From an uncultured Bacteroidales bacterium (lineage in GTDB: Bacteria; Bacteroidota; Bacteroidia; Bacteroidales; UBA932), in the NCBI GenBank assembly GCA_900317065.1, contig ONFK01000049.1, positions 1-8,826 of the forward strand: a stretch of DNA of 8,826 nucleotides. The letters run 5' to 3'. This document shows, piece after piece, positions 1 to 7,248 of this stretch. Below the pieces are notes generated by a model that was not told the origin of the DNA, searched no databases, and saw only the letters and a program-made list of their open reading frames with translations. The translations under genes and the position numbers were made by a program. How positions within the stretch are numbered: the first letter of the stretch is position 1; every line of letters begins with the position of its first letter.

Positions 1-17
1 AGGGCACAATTGCGCTG

Positions 18-48
18 CAAATATAGAAAGAATTCGGCAAATACCAAA
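18..48 (-). promoter_or_regulatory. Bacteroidota-type promoter reading out of the left edge
   Basis: On the minus strand a TTTG (48-45) is followed by exactly 19 nt and then TATATTTG (25-18). This fits the Bacteroidota primary sigma factor consensus of a -33 TTTG, a 19-21 nt spacer and a -7 TAnnTTTG. Transcription would start near position 11-14 and run leftward out of the window. The -33 box begins 21 nt past the batDE stop codon, so it most likely drives the next gene downstream, which is not visible. The match is by eye, but both boxes and the spacing agree. Confidence 0.6.
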
Positions 49-69
49 ACTATTAACCATTTATCAACA

Positions 70-855
70 CTAAATGACATCGATTTCGTCTTTTTGCAAC
101 CACCCCTCTCTGCCGTCGCTCAGGCGCACGTTGCACCAGTCTCCTACAGTATCCAGCAATTCGACCACGGTACCTTCGTGAAGGATGAAAAGGTTCTTGG
201 TATCCGCTCCGGATGGTGAACTCTTCACGGACACCACGGGGCGCATCACCACAGCATCGTCGGCGCGGAAATAATCCCGTCTCTGCCAGGACGCGAAAAC
301 AAGGGTGAGAATCATCAGCAGCGCGGCCGCCAGGCCTGCGAAAAAGCCCCACTTGCGGGCAGCCCCGCCGGAGAGCAGGAAGAGCAGCAGCATCGCGAGT
401 GTCAGTGCGAAGAAAAACAGCGATATCCACGCCCAGCTGTCTGAAGGCAGGACCCAGCACATACGCCGCATCCAGCTTCGCAGGAAGAACTCCGGAACGG
501 AGTCTATCTTGTCCTGGGTCAGCGAGCCCGCGAACTCCAGATTGTAGCGGGCGTCGGCATAGGAAGGATCCACTTTCAACGCCCTTGAATAATAGAGGAT
601 GGCCTCCGCCAGGCGGCTCTGGCGGAAATAGGCGTCGCCCAGATTGCAATACAGCTCCGGAGCCGCCAGCCCGAGGTCCTCGATGGCGCTCCAAGCACGC
701 GAGGCATCCTCCCAGCGGCCGTCCGAATAAGCGGCCACTCCGGCGTTCCACAGGGAATCCGGATAAGCGTCCGCAGCCTGGCCGACAGACGGCACCAGCA
801 TCAGCAGAAGGGCGAGAACCGCCCCGCCGGCTGCTTTCCTGTTGTTCTTTTTCAT
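70..855 (-). other. batE: BatE moiety within the fusion, with internal ATG
   Basis: The ATG at 855 is residue 605 of the fusion. It would give a 261-residue protein, about the length of stand-alone BatE. It opens with MKKNNRK, a hydrophobic core and a possible signal peptidase site (GQA before ADAY, residues 629-634). TPR-like helices follow, including an ELYCNLGDAYFRQ stretch and an ALKVDPSYADARYNL stretch, then a two-helix membrane hairpin and a C-terminal SH3-like fold ending in GREGWLQKDEIDVI. No Shine-Dalgarno sequence precedes the ATG, which is weak evidence because this phylum often lacks one. BatE could be made as part of the fusion, released by signal peptidase, or translated from its own start; the sequence does not decide. 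Confidence 0.6.
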
Positions 856-2667
856 GGAAGAATCGATTGCGGATATCACCGCGACGGCACTTTCGTAGTG
901 CGAATTCATGGCCTCGTTCCCGGCGTCCGGGGCGTAACGGGCAAATTCACAGGCGTCCAGCAGCCCGGTAAAATCGGCCGCCAGACCCTCGGAAACGCCC
1001 TCCTCCGCCAGGCGGGAGGCTATATTCTCCTTGTTCAGATCGCCCGCGTCGAGATTGAGCTTGTCCGAGATATACCCCAGCAGGGCTTTGTGCAGTTCCT
1101 CATAGAATGCGGTGTAGAGGTTCTTGTGCAGGAAGTCTCCCGCCTGGGCGAGACGCTTGCGAGCCATCTTTGTCGCGGCGCGGTTGCGGCTCCCGGCCAC
1201 ATCCGCCTTGCGTGCGGCCTGCCTGCGGAGGAAGAACCAGACGGCAACGGCGGCAAGCAGAAGCAGCAGCGTCAGCACGTTGAACAGAGGCGAGAACACG
1301 AAGAACTTCCCGGCCCCCTCGAGCGAGGGCGACTTGGTGGAAATGAAGCGTATGTCGCTGCCCAGGTCCTTCACGTCCCGGCGGTTCTGCACGAGTTGCC
1401 CGCTGCCGGACTGAACGGCGCTTTCCAATTCCGCCCCGCGGGCCACGGAAAGGTGCATGGGAGCGGAACTCAGGGTGACATAACGGCCTGCCGCTATATC
1501 GTAGTAACTGTACTCCACCGGTCCTATCTCGAAATCGCCGTGACTGCGGGGGATGAAAGGATATTCGAACACCCGGCTGCGGCCGGAGTCGGAAGATTTC
1601 ACGTCGTAAACCTCGAAATCCGGAGGGAAACTGAGCTTGGGCGCAGACAGCAGGGCAAGATTCCCCGTACCGGTCACCGTGACCTTCAGCGACGCCGCGT
1701 CGTGGGTCTTCAGCGAATCCCGCGTCAGCTCCGCCTTCATTTCGAATTTGCCCACGCCGCCCCCGAACGAAGCGGGAGCCCCGGCGGGCAGGGGCGAAAC
1801 ATGCAGGGTTACGGGCTGCGTGCTGACGCGCTTGCGGACCTGCCTGTAGCTGTCCTGGAAGAAGCTGTCGAAGATGCTTCCGGAAGATGAGGCCGATGCC
1901 CTGACGTTCACCAGGCACACCACCTCGGCGGGGTCTATCTCGAAATCCCCGGCCTTCTGCGGGATCAGGTTCCAGCTGCGGATGACGGCCGTGTTGAAGA
2001 TCTCCCCGCCCACGTTCTCGCGCTTGAACTCGATATTCGAGGGAGTCTGGATCTCCTGGGTCCAGAAGCCGTTGAATGCAGGGAAGCGGACATCCTCGAA
2101 GCCGGCGATGCTCACTCTCTGATAGAGTTTGAGGGTTGCGGTGATGCCCTCCCCTACCACGGCCCTGTTCTTGTTAACCAGAAGGCGCATGTAGATGTCA
2201 TCGGAGGAGATGCCGCCCGTGGCGGAACTGCCGCCCTGCCTGCCGCTGTTTGCGGAAGACGAGGCTGAACTGCCGGACTTCGCGGCGCCCCCGGCCACCA
2301 CCTCGATGGAGAAACTGCGGGAACTCACCTTCTTCCCCTGTATGGTGGCGCTGGCCCCGGGAAGCGAGAAGGAGCCGGCACGCACGGGCATCAATACGTA
2401 TGTATAGGAATTGGTGACGCTCTTCGAGCGCTTGCCGTTGACGATGCTGATTGAGGTGGAAGTGCTCTTCTGCGGCCCCCAAATCAACTTGAAACCATCC
2501 CCGGGAGCCCATTCGAACTCGGAGGCGGCGTGTTCCCCCTCAACGGAGAAGGTCACGTTGAACTGCTCGTCGGCCGCCACCAGATTGGGGGCGTCGACCC
2601 GTATGGACTGTGCCTGCAGGCCGAACGCCGCAAGCACGCACATGCATATCGTAAGTAATCTCTTCAT
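70..2667 (-). CDS. batD: BatD-BatE fusion protein (aerotolerance operon)
   Basis: This is one uninterrupted frame of 865 residues that joins two proteins usually encoded separately. Residues 1-20 are a signal peptide. Residues 21-410 are a beta-rich extracytoplasmic BatD region with recurring AG(S/D)F-type strands (near 97, 239 and 377) and a Ser/Gly-rich linker at about 126-153. A membrane segment lies at about 455-479, and a helical cytoplasmic domain runs to about 604. The BatE part follows: a signal-peptide-like segment (605-632), TPR-like repeats (634-710), two membrane helices (about 744-767 and 773-793) and an SH3-like domain (806-862). The start is the ATG at 2667, which begins a clean signal peptide 2 nt after the batC stop; a TTG at 2676 would overlap batC and is less likely. 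The family is tied to oxygen tolerance in Bacteroides, but its biochemical role is unknown. The frame shows no stop or repeat at the junction, so a true fusion is the simplest reading; an assembly indel remains possible. Confidence 0.88.
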   Translation of the reverse strand: MKRLLTICMCVLAAFGLQAQSIRVDAPNLVAADEQFNVTFSVEGEHAASEFEWAPGDGFKLIWGPQKSTSTSISIVNGKRSKSVTNSYTYVLMPVRAGSFSLPGASATIQGKKVSSRSFSIEVVAGGAAKSGSSASSSANSGRQGGSSATGGISSDDIYMRLLVNKNRAVVGEGITATLKLYQRVSIAGFEDVRFPAFNGFWTQEIQTPSNIEFKRENVGGEIFNTAVIRSWNLIPQKAGDFEIDPAEVVCLVNVRASASSSGSIFDSFFQDSYRQVRKRVSTQPVTLHVSPLPAGAPASFGGGVGKFEMKAELTRDSLKTHDAASLKVTVTGTGNLALLSAPKLSFPPDFEVYDVKSSDSGRSRVFEYPFIPRSHGDFEIGPVEYSYYDIAAGRYVTLSSAPMHLSVARGAELESAVQSGSGQLVQNRRDVKDLGSDIRFISTKSPSLEGAGKFFVFSPLFNVLTLLLLLAAVAVWFFLRRQAARKADVAGSRNRAATKMARKRLAQAGDFLHKNLYTAFYEELHKALLGYISDKLNLDAGDLNKENIASRLAEEGVSEGLAADFTGLLDACEFARYAPDAGNEAMNSHYESAVAVISAIDSSMKKNNRKAAGGAVLALLLMLVPSVGQAADAYPDSLWNAGVAAYSDGRWEDASRAWSAIEDLGLAAPELYCNLGDAYFRQSRLAEAILYYSRALKVDPSYADARYNLEFAGSLTQDKIDSVPEFFLRSWMRRMCWVLPSDSWAWISLFFFALTLAMLLLFLLSGGAARKWGFFAGLAAALLMILTLVFASWQRRDYFRADDAVVMRPVVSVKSSPSGADTKNLFILHEGTVVELLDTVGDWCNVRLSDGREGWLQKDEIDVI

Positions 2668-2669
2668 TT

Positions 2670-3458
2670 CTACCAATTCTTCTCTTTCTGGCGGGATTTG
2701 AGCAGGGCCGCCTTCTCCTTTTTCACCTTGTCCTGGGTTTCCTTCTCCTTGGCCTGGACGGCCTGCAGCATCTGACGGGCCTGCTGGGGAGAAATCTGCT
2801 GTTTCTGCTGACCATCCTGCCCCTGGTCCTGATCCTGCCGGTTTTGCTGATCCTGCTGATCCTGCTGATTCTGCTGATCCTGCTGATTCTGCTGGTCCCC
2901 GTCCGGATCCTCCGGCTGATCCTCGGGCTGGTCTTCGGGCTGGTCTTCGGGGGGATCCTGCTGATCCTGATTCTGGTCCTGATTCTGATCCTGGTTCTGG
3001 TCCTGGTTCTGCTGCTGGTCCTGATTCTGCTGCTGATCCTGCAGCATCTTCTTTGCGTAGGTGTAGCGCTCCTTCGCCAGCATGTTATCCGGATCCATCA
3101 GCAGCACGTTGCGGAACAACTTCACCGCCTCCTGCCAGTTCCGGGTGTCGATGGCGACGGTCCCCAGATTGAACGAACTGCGTATTAGGTCTTTCGGGGC
3201 GGCTGAAGACTGCAGCGCCTTGCCGAAGGCCTCCGCAGCCCCCTGCTTGTCTCCCCTGCCGCTCAGCACCACGCCGAGATTGTTCCATCCGGCCACCGAT
3301 GCGGTATCCTTCGCCACCGCCTTCCTGTATTCCAGTTCCGCAGCGGCCGCATCCCCCTTGCGCAGGGCCCTGTTACCCGCGCGCACCTCCTTCCTGTCGA
3401 CTTGGGCCGACAGAGGCAACGCGCTCAGCATCAGCAATATGACTATCAGTCTTTTCAT
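2670..3458 (-). CDS. batC: BatC, TPR protein with Q/N/D/E-rich tail
   Basis: This 262-residue protein begins with a signal peptide (about 1-19, ending LPLSAQ). Three TPR-like helix pairs follow, at about residues 23-53, 55-88 and 92-123; the second holds GWNNLGVVLSGRGD and the third SSFNLGTVAIDTRNWQEA. Residues 140-222 are low-complexity sequence made of NQDQ, PEDQ and (D/N)QQ repeats. The protein ends in a charged Lys/Glu helix (about 224-262). TPR domains bind protein partners, here presumably the BatA/BatB VWA proteins in the periplasm. The ATG overlaps the batB stop by one base (TGATG), and AAGGAG lies 9 nt upstream of it. Order and domains fit BatC well. The repeat tail is probably disordered and may vary in length between strains. 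Confidence 0.9.
   Translation of the reverse strand: MKRLIVILLMLSALPLSAQVDRKEVRAGNRALRKGDAAAAELEYRKAVAKDTASVAGWNNLGVVLSGRGDKQGAAEAFGKALQSSAAPKDLIRSSFNLGTVAIDTRNWQEAVKLFRNVLLMDPDNMLAKERYTYAKKMLQDQQQNQDQQQNQDQNQDQNQDQNQDQQDPPEDQPEDQPEDQPEDPDGDQQNQQDQQNQQDQQDQQNRQDQDQGQDGQQKQQISPQQARQMLQAVQAKEKETQDKVKKEKAALLKSRQKEKNW
2844..2897 (-). repeat. 9-bp tandem repeat in batC, six units
   Basis: Six consecutive 9-bp units read on the plus strand as CTGCTGATC with variants (last base C/T, one G for A, one first base T). They encode (D/N)QQ at BatC residues 188-205. The units are in frame, so gain or loss of copies keeps the reading frame. Confidence 0.9.
2907..2951 (-). repeat. 12-bp repeat in batC encoding PEDQ
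   Basis: Three full units plus a partial one encode PEDQ-PEDQ-PEDQ-PED at BatC residues 170-184. The two copies nearest the N-terminus are almost identical at the DNA level; the others differ at third positions. It is flanked by the NQDQ and (D/N)QQ tracts. Confidence 0.85.
2961..3008 (-). repeat. 12-bp repeat in batC encoding NQDQ
   Basis: Four 12-bp units (plus-strand form CTGRTCCTGRTT) encode NQDQ at BatC residues 151-166. They also break into 6-bp half units. A less regular stretch of Q, N and D extends the pattern to residue 140. Confidence 0.88.
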
Positions 3459-4456
3459 CAGAACAAACTCCTTTTCCAGCGTCTGGACCCTATCAGCATC
3501 TCGATCACCAGCAGGGCCAGCGCGACGGCGAAGAAATACATATACAGCTCGTCATACTCCTCGAACACCATCGACTTGAAGTATTCCTCCTCCATCCTGT
3601 TTATATCGTTGATTATGGGATTCAGGCCGAACTCCTCGTTGCCCGCATGCACGTAGGCACCGCCTCCGACCTCGGCCATCCTGCGCAGCGTACCCTCGTC
3701 CAGATGCGTCACGACGATGTTGCCGTCCTTGTCCTTCAGCAGGTCCCCGTCCATGGGGATGGGCTCGCCGCGGAGCGACCCTACGCCTATGGTATACACC
3801 TTTATTCCCAGGTCCGCAGCCTGCTTCGCCGCGTCTACCGGGTCATCCTCGTGGTTCTCGCCGTCGGTGATGACTATTATCGCGCGGCTCTTCTCGCTCT
3901 GGGCGCTGAAACCGCGGGCGGCCGTCAGCACCGCATCGCCTATGGCCGTACCCTGCACCGGAATCGACTCCGTACTGATGCTGCCGAGGAACATCTTTGC
4001 CGACACATAGTCGTTGGTGATAGGCAGCTGCACGAAAGATGTGCCCGCGAAGATGATGAGCCCGATGCGGTCCCCCTGCAGTTTGTCGGTGATGCGGGAG
4101 ATGGCAAGCTTGGCCCTTTCCAGGCGGTTCGGGGAATAATCCTTCGCCAGCATGGAGTTGGACACGTCCAGACAGATCATTATCTCCGCGCCCTTGGTCT
4201 CCTTCTCCTGGAGCTTCGCGCCCATCTGCGGGCGGGCCAGGCCTATCACGAAACAGAGGAAGGCCAGGTCGAAAAGCACCAGCCTCACCCATCCCTTCGC
4301 TCCGGACCAGGAAGGCATCAGGGCGTTCACCAGCTCCGGATCGCCGAACTTGCCTATCCGCTGCTTCCTGAGAGCGCGCGCAAGACCGTAAAGGAGCGGC
4401 AGCAGCGGCACCAGGACAAGCAGGAGAAGATATTGATGATTCGCGAATATCAGCAT
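3458..4456 (-). CDS. batB: BatB, membrane-anchored VWA-domain protein
   Basis: The product is 332 residues: an N-terminal hydrophobic segment (about 8-25), a second (about 57-75), a VWA domain (about 90-285) and a C-terminal membrane helix (about 305-322). The metal-ion-dependent adhesion site is complete: DVSNS at 97-101, Thr170 in GTAIGD and Asp198 in ITDGENHEDD. VWA domains bind protein partners through a coordinated divalent metal. In this operon the partners are presumably BatA and the TPR proteins, with the MoxR ATPase as activator. The ATG at 4456 is chosen because it overlaps the batA stop (TAATG), has AGGAGG 8 nt upstream and starts a natural hydrophobic N-terminus. A GTG at 4519 would add 21 unrelated residues inside batA. 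Assignment as BatB rather than BatA rests on gene order and on the GENHED loop. Confidence 0.92.
   Translation of the reverse strand: MLIFANHQYLLLLVLVPLLPLLYGLARALRKQRIGKFGDPELVNALMPSWSGAKGWVRLVLFDLAFLCFVIGLARPQMGAKLQEKETKGAEIMICLDVSNSMLAKDYSPNRLERAKLAISRITDKLQGDRIGLIIFAGTSFVQLPITNDYVSAKMFLGSISTESIPVQGTAIGDAVLTAARGFSAQSEKSRAIIVITDGENHEDDPVDAAKQAADLGIKVYTIGVGSLRGEPIPMDGDLLKDKDGNIVVTHLDEGTLRRMAEVGGGAYVHAGNEEFGLNPIINDINRMEEEYFKSMVFEEYDELYMYFFAVALALLVIEMLIGSRRWKRSLF
3468..3473 (-). promoter_or_regulatory. Shine-Dalgarno sequence of batC
   Basis: AAGGAG on the minus strand lies 9 nt before the batC ATG, inside the last codons of batB. It supports this start and shows that batC has its own ribosome site as well as a stop-start overlap. 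Confidence 0.6.
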
Positions 4457-5439
4457 TACGGCAACCTCCTCAGCAATAGTTTCAGCACAAGTTCGAGCAG
4501 CAGGCAGACGAGCGCCCACAGCGCATACTTGCCGAACAGTTCTTTATATACGGGGAAACTGTCCACGGTGGTGCGGACCTTCTCCATCTGGTTTATCTCC
4601 GAATAGATTTCTGCGAGTTTCGTGTTGTCGGTGGCACGGAAATACCGCCCTCCGGTGGCCTCCGCCACGCTCTTGAGCAGATCCTCGTCTATCTCCACCG
4701 GCATATTGCGCACCTCCACTCCCCAGGGCGTCATGACGGGATAGGGAGCCTCCCCCTGCGTTCCGAGCCCGATGGTGTAGACGCGCACCCCGTAGGTCCT
4801 GGCGATTTCGGCGGCCGTTGCGGGAGCTATCTCACCGCGGTTGTTCACGCCGTCGGTCAGCAGAATGACCACCCGGCTCTTGGCATCGGAATCCATCATG
4901 CGCGCAATTGCGGTGGCCAGGCCGTTGCCTATGGCCGTGCCGTCCTCGATGAGGTCCGTCTGCACGTCCTTCATGAGGTTGATAAGGGTGGCGCGGTCGG
5001 TCGTGAGAGGGCACTGGGTATAGCTCTCCCCGGCGAACACGACTATTCCCATGCGGTCGGAAGGCCTCTGGGCGATGAACTCCACTGCAATGTCCTTGGC
5101 AGCGCTGATGCGGTCCGGGGTGAAGTCGCGTGCGAGCATGCTCGTCGACACGTCCATCGCGAACACTATGTCTATGCCCTCGGTGTCCACCTTTTCGGTT
5201 TCGGTGGATGAGCGGGGCCGGGCGATGGCGACGATGATGAGGCAGAGGGCCGCGATGCGCAGGATGAAAGGCAGATGCCGCAGCCAGGCAAGGGTGGATC
5301 TGCCGCCGGCGAGCCAGGGCTGCAGGCTGGAAACCCGCATGTGCGGCCGTCTGCCGCCCAGTTCCTGCCAAAGATAGTGGGCGACGAGAAGCAGCGGCAG
5401 CGCCAGCAGCCAGAGGAGTCCGGGATACTCAAAGAACAT
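4456..5439 (-). CDS. batA: BatA, membrane-anchored VWA-domain protein
   Basis: The product is 327 residues: an N-terminal membrane segment (about 8-22, in EYPGLLWLLALPLLL), a second (about 56-74), a VWA domain (about 88-285) and a C-terminal helix (about 303-323). Metal-site residues are all present: DVSTS at 96-100, Thr168 in DGTAIGNG and Asp196 in LTDGVNNRG. BatA is a sister of BatB with the same topology, and the two probably assemble together in the membrane with the VWA domain between the anchors. I take the ATG at 5439 as the start. It overlaps the upstream gene by 11 nt, follows a purine-rich stretch with AGGAGG and gives the usual FEYP-type N-terminus. A TTG at 5460 would add seven residues (MRRSRKE). 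Confidence 0.92.
   Translation of the reverse strand: MFFEYPGLLWLLALPLLLVAHYLWQELGGRRPHMRVSSLQPWLAGGRSTLAWLRHLPFILRIAALCLIIVAIARPRSSTETEKVDTEGIDIVFAMDVSTSMLARDFTPDRISAAKDIAVEFIAQRPSDRMGIVVFAGESYTQCPLTTDRATLINLMKDVQTDLIEDGTAIGNGLATAIARMMDSDAKSRVVILLTDGVNNRGEIAPATAAEIARTYGVRVYTIGLGTQGEAPYPVMTPWGVEVRNMPVEIDEDLLKSVAEATGGRYFRATDNTKLAEIYSEINQMEKVRTTVDSFPVYKELFGKYALWALVCLLLELVLKLLLRRLP
4465..4470 (-). promoter_or_regulatory. Shine-Dalgarno sequence that sets the batB start
   Basis: A perfect AGGAGG on the minus strand sits 8 nt before the batB ATG at 4456. It is formed by two Arg codons near the end of batA. Strong anti-16S pairing is uncommon in Bacteroidota, so it may be a by-product of the RR codons, but spacing and position make it a good start marker. 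Confidence 0.6.
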
Positions 5440-6370
5440 CTCCTTCCTGCTCCTCCTCAAGCGTGCTTCGGTAGGTGTCGGTGACGAACTTCACCGCAGT
5501 GGGCACAACCTTCGCGTTATATTCGTCCGGGGCGGTATGCTTCGCGAACTTCACGAAGTCCGCCGTCTCGAAAAGTTCCCGGGTCTCGTCGAAGAGTTCG
5601 GGACTGATGTCGCCGGCACCCTTGAGGGCGTCGAACACCTCGGCGGTCGTCATCTCCGGAGCATCCACTCCGAAGCGCGACTCCATATAGTTCTTAAGGG
5701 CGTCCGTGACCCCGGAATAGAAGCCCTTCTGCTTCTCGGGGGCCCAGTACTGGCTCCCGCGATAGCCGTCGAGCTTGCGCAGAGCCGTGATGTGCGCCGG
5801 TTCGGAGGGCTTTTCCTCTTCGCGGCGTTTCCTCCGCCTCCACAGGACCAGTCCGACTATCAGCGCTATCAGCAGTATGTCCGCCCCGGCGAGCCAGGGG
5901 AAGAGTTCCGCATAGGTGAGAGGATATCGGACAACAGGCGCGAGGGCGTTCTCCGCAATCCTCGCGGAATCCAGGGGAAACTGCGCGACGCGGAACACCG
6001 GCGTCTTGAAAACGAGGGTGTCTGTCTTCCCGTCGCTTTTGCGCTGCACGTAAATCGGAGGCAGTGCGAAATCGCCTTCCTCGAAGGGGGCGAGCAGAAC
6101 GCTTCCGCGGATGTTCATGAGGCCTGCGCGGCGGCGGAATCTGGTCGTATCCACCTTCCAGTCCCTCACCAGCGCGAGGGTATCTGCCGGAAGCGACTTG
6201 AGGTCCTGCAGGGCGAGGTCCGTGCCGGGCCTTACGTTATCCAGTTCGAAGCCATATTCCAGACGGTCTCCAACATAAATGGAGTCGCGCTTCTGCAGAG
6301 GCCGCAGGAACGCGTCCCCTTTCGGAACAATCTCCAGAAGAACCAGCAGTATGCTTGCAAGAATATTCAT
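5429..6370 (-). CDS. BatX-like membrane protein, BatD-related architecture
   Basis: This 313-residue protein occupies the slot between DUF58 and batA, where Bacteroidota bat operons usually carry a poorly named protein. It has a hydrophobic N-terminus (about 2-14; weak signal peptide or anchor), a beta-rich region (about 20-130) and a membrane helix (about 163-177) followed by a basic stretch (WRRRKRR). A helical cytoplasmic domain (about 190-305) contains GFYSGVTDALKNYMESRFG. That last domain aligns by eye with the cytoplasmic domain of BatD (FY, AL, Y, then a DF/EF-(V/A)-(K/R) block), and GDFALPP resembles BatD strands. It may be a short BatD-type partner for one of the VWA proteins. The start is an ATG overlapping the DUF58 stop (ATGA). 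It resembles DUF4381-type proteins; a profile search would settle the family. Its function is unknown. Confidence 0.8.
   Translation of the reverse strand: MNILASILLVLLEIVPKGDAFLRPLQKRDSIYVGDRLEYGFELDNVRPGTDLALQDLKSLPADTLALVRDWKVDTTRFRRRAGLMNIRGSVLLAPFEEGDFALPPIYVQRKSDGKTDTLVFKTPVFRVAQFPLDSARIAENALAPVVRYPLTYAELFPWLAGADILLIALIVGLVLWRRRKRREEEKPSEPAHITALRKLDGYRGSQYWAPEKQKGFYSGVTDALKNYMESRFGVDAPEMTTAEVFDALKGAGDISPELFDETRELFETADFVKFAKHTAPDEYNAKVVPTAVKFVTDTYRSTLEEEQEGDVL
5440..5457 (-). promoter_or_regulatory. Purine-rich ribosome binding region of batA
   Basis: The 18 nt before the batA ATG are purines except for one base and contain AGGAGG (5457-5452, 12 nt before the ATG) and a second GGAAGGAG directly against it. 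The stretch lies within the final codons of the upstream gene and favours the ATG at 5439 over the TTG at 5460. Confidence 0.5.
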
Positions 6371-7248
6371 CGTTTGGCAAAGAAGTTCATCAGGGAGCGG
6401 ACGTAGTCGGCGTCGGTGGATATCTCCACGTTCCCTATCTTATATCGGTTGAACAGCTGCTGCTCGGCCGCGGCCAGGGTGCCGAACCACTGCGCGTAGG
6501 CCCTGCGGACGGACGCGCTGCCGGTATTCACCCATGCCGAGCGCCCGGTCTCACTGTCCTTCACATTCACGAGCCCTACGGGCGCGAGGCTGCGTTCCCT
6601 CGGGTCACATACCTTGATGACGGAGAGGTCGTGGCGGCCGGCCGCAACCTTGAGCGCGTCCTCGTAGCGGGGTCTGCCGGCCGCATCAGCGTCCAGCATG
6701 TCGCTCAGCAGGAAGGCCGTGCACTTCTTCTTGATGGCCCCCGTCAGGAACTCCAGCGCCGCGCCTATGTCCGTGCCGTCGGACGAGGGTTCCAGTTCGA
6801 GCATCTCCCGGATTATATGGAGGAGATGGCTGCGGCCTTTCTTCGGGGGGATGAATTTCTCCACGTGATCGCTGAAGAAGAGGGCGCCGACCTTGTCGTT
6901 GTTGAGGATGGCGCTGAAACTCAGCACCGCCGCTATCTCGGCGAGCAGCTCGCGCTTCGTACGCACCTGCGTGCCGAACAGCCCGGAACGGCTCACGTCC
7001 ACCAGCAGCACCACCGTCATCTCGCGCTCCTCCTCGAACACCTTCACATAGGGGGAATGCAGGCGCGCGGTCACGTTCCAGTCCATGTTGCGGACGTCGT
7101 CGCCGTACTGATACTCGCGCACCTCGCTGAAGGCCATTCCCCTGCCCTTGAACGCAGAGTGGTACTCTCCCGCGAAAATCTGGTGGGAGAGGGCCTTGGT
7201 GCGGATCTCTATCTTCCGGACCTTCTTTATAAGTTCTTCCGGTGTCAT
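6367..7248 (-). CDS. DUF58 (VWA-like) protein
   Basis: This 293-residue protein has no membrane segment and is probably cytoplasmic. Its N-terminal half carries the DUF58 hallmark: GRGMAFSEVREYQYGDDVRN (36-54), then DWNVTAR and a VKVFEEERE stretch, leading into a VWA-like core. Metal-site positions appear intact: DVSRS at 84-88, Thr159 in DGTDIG and Asp183 in LSDM. DUF58 genes are nearly always next to a MoxR gene, and the two products are thought to act together, with the ATPase acting on the VWA-like protein. The ATG overlaps the moxR stop (TAATG), so translation is probably coupled. Length is normal for the short, soluble DUF58 class found in bat operons, unlike longer DUF58 proteins with membrane anchors. 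Confidence 0.93.
   Translation of the reverse strand: MTPEELIKKVRKIEIRTKALSHQIFAGEYHSAFKGRGMAFSEVREYQYGDDVRNMDWNVTARLHSPYVKVFEEEREMTVVLLVDVSRSGLFGTQVRTKRELLAEIAAVLSFSAILNNDKVGALFFSDHVEKFIPPKKGRSHLLHIIREMLELEPSSDGTDIGAALEFLTGAIKKKCTAFLLSDMLDADAAGRPRYEDALKVAAGRHDLSVIKVCDPRERSLAPVGLVNVKDSETGRSAWVNTGSASVRRAYAQWFGTLAAAEQQLFNRYKIGNVEISTDADYVRSLMNFFAKR

Noticed and set aside
58..76. Inverted repeat CATTTA-7 nt-TAAATG across the batDE stop codon as a terminator
   Set aside because: The stem is 6 bp with one G-C pair and no following T-run on the minus strand, too weak for an intrinsic terminator.
898..1890. Long plus-strand open frame (330 codons) antisense to batD; similar ones at 3647-4606, 5537-6406 and 6355-7323
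   Set aside because: Each lies wholly or mostly opposite a well-supported Bat gene and has no recognisable motif. Such shadow frames are expected in GC-rich DNA.
2793..3041. CRISPR-like array
   Set aside because: The units are 9-12 bp, contiguous, in frame within batC and without spacers, so they are coding repeats.
2844..3188. Plus-strand frame rich in Leu/Ile that resembles a membrane protein
   Set aside because: It is the antisense reading of the batC Q/N/D repeats (CTGATCCTG reads as Leu-Ile-Leu). The hydrophobic look is a direct result of the repeat.
3458..4519. batB start at the GTG at 4519
   Set aside because: It would put 21 residues without family resemblance inside batA. The ATG at 4456 has a TAATG overlap and AGGAGG at 8 nt.
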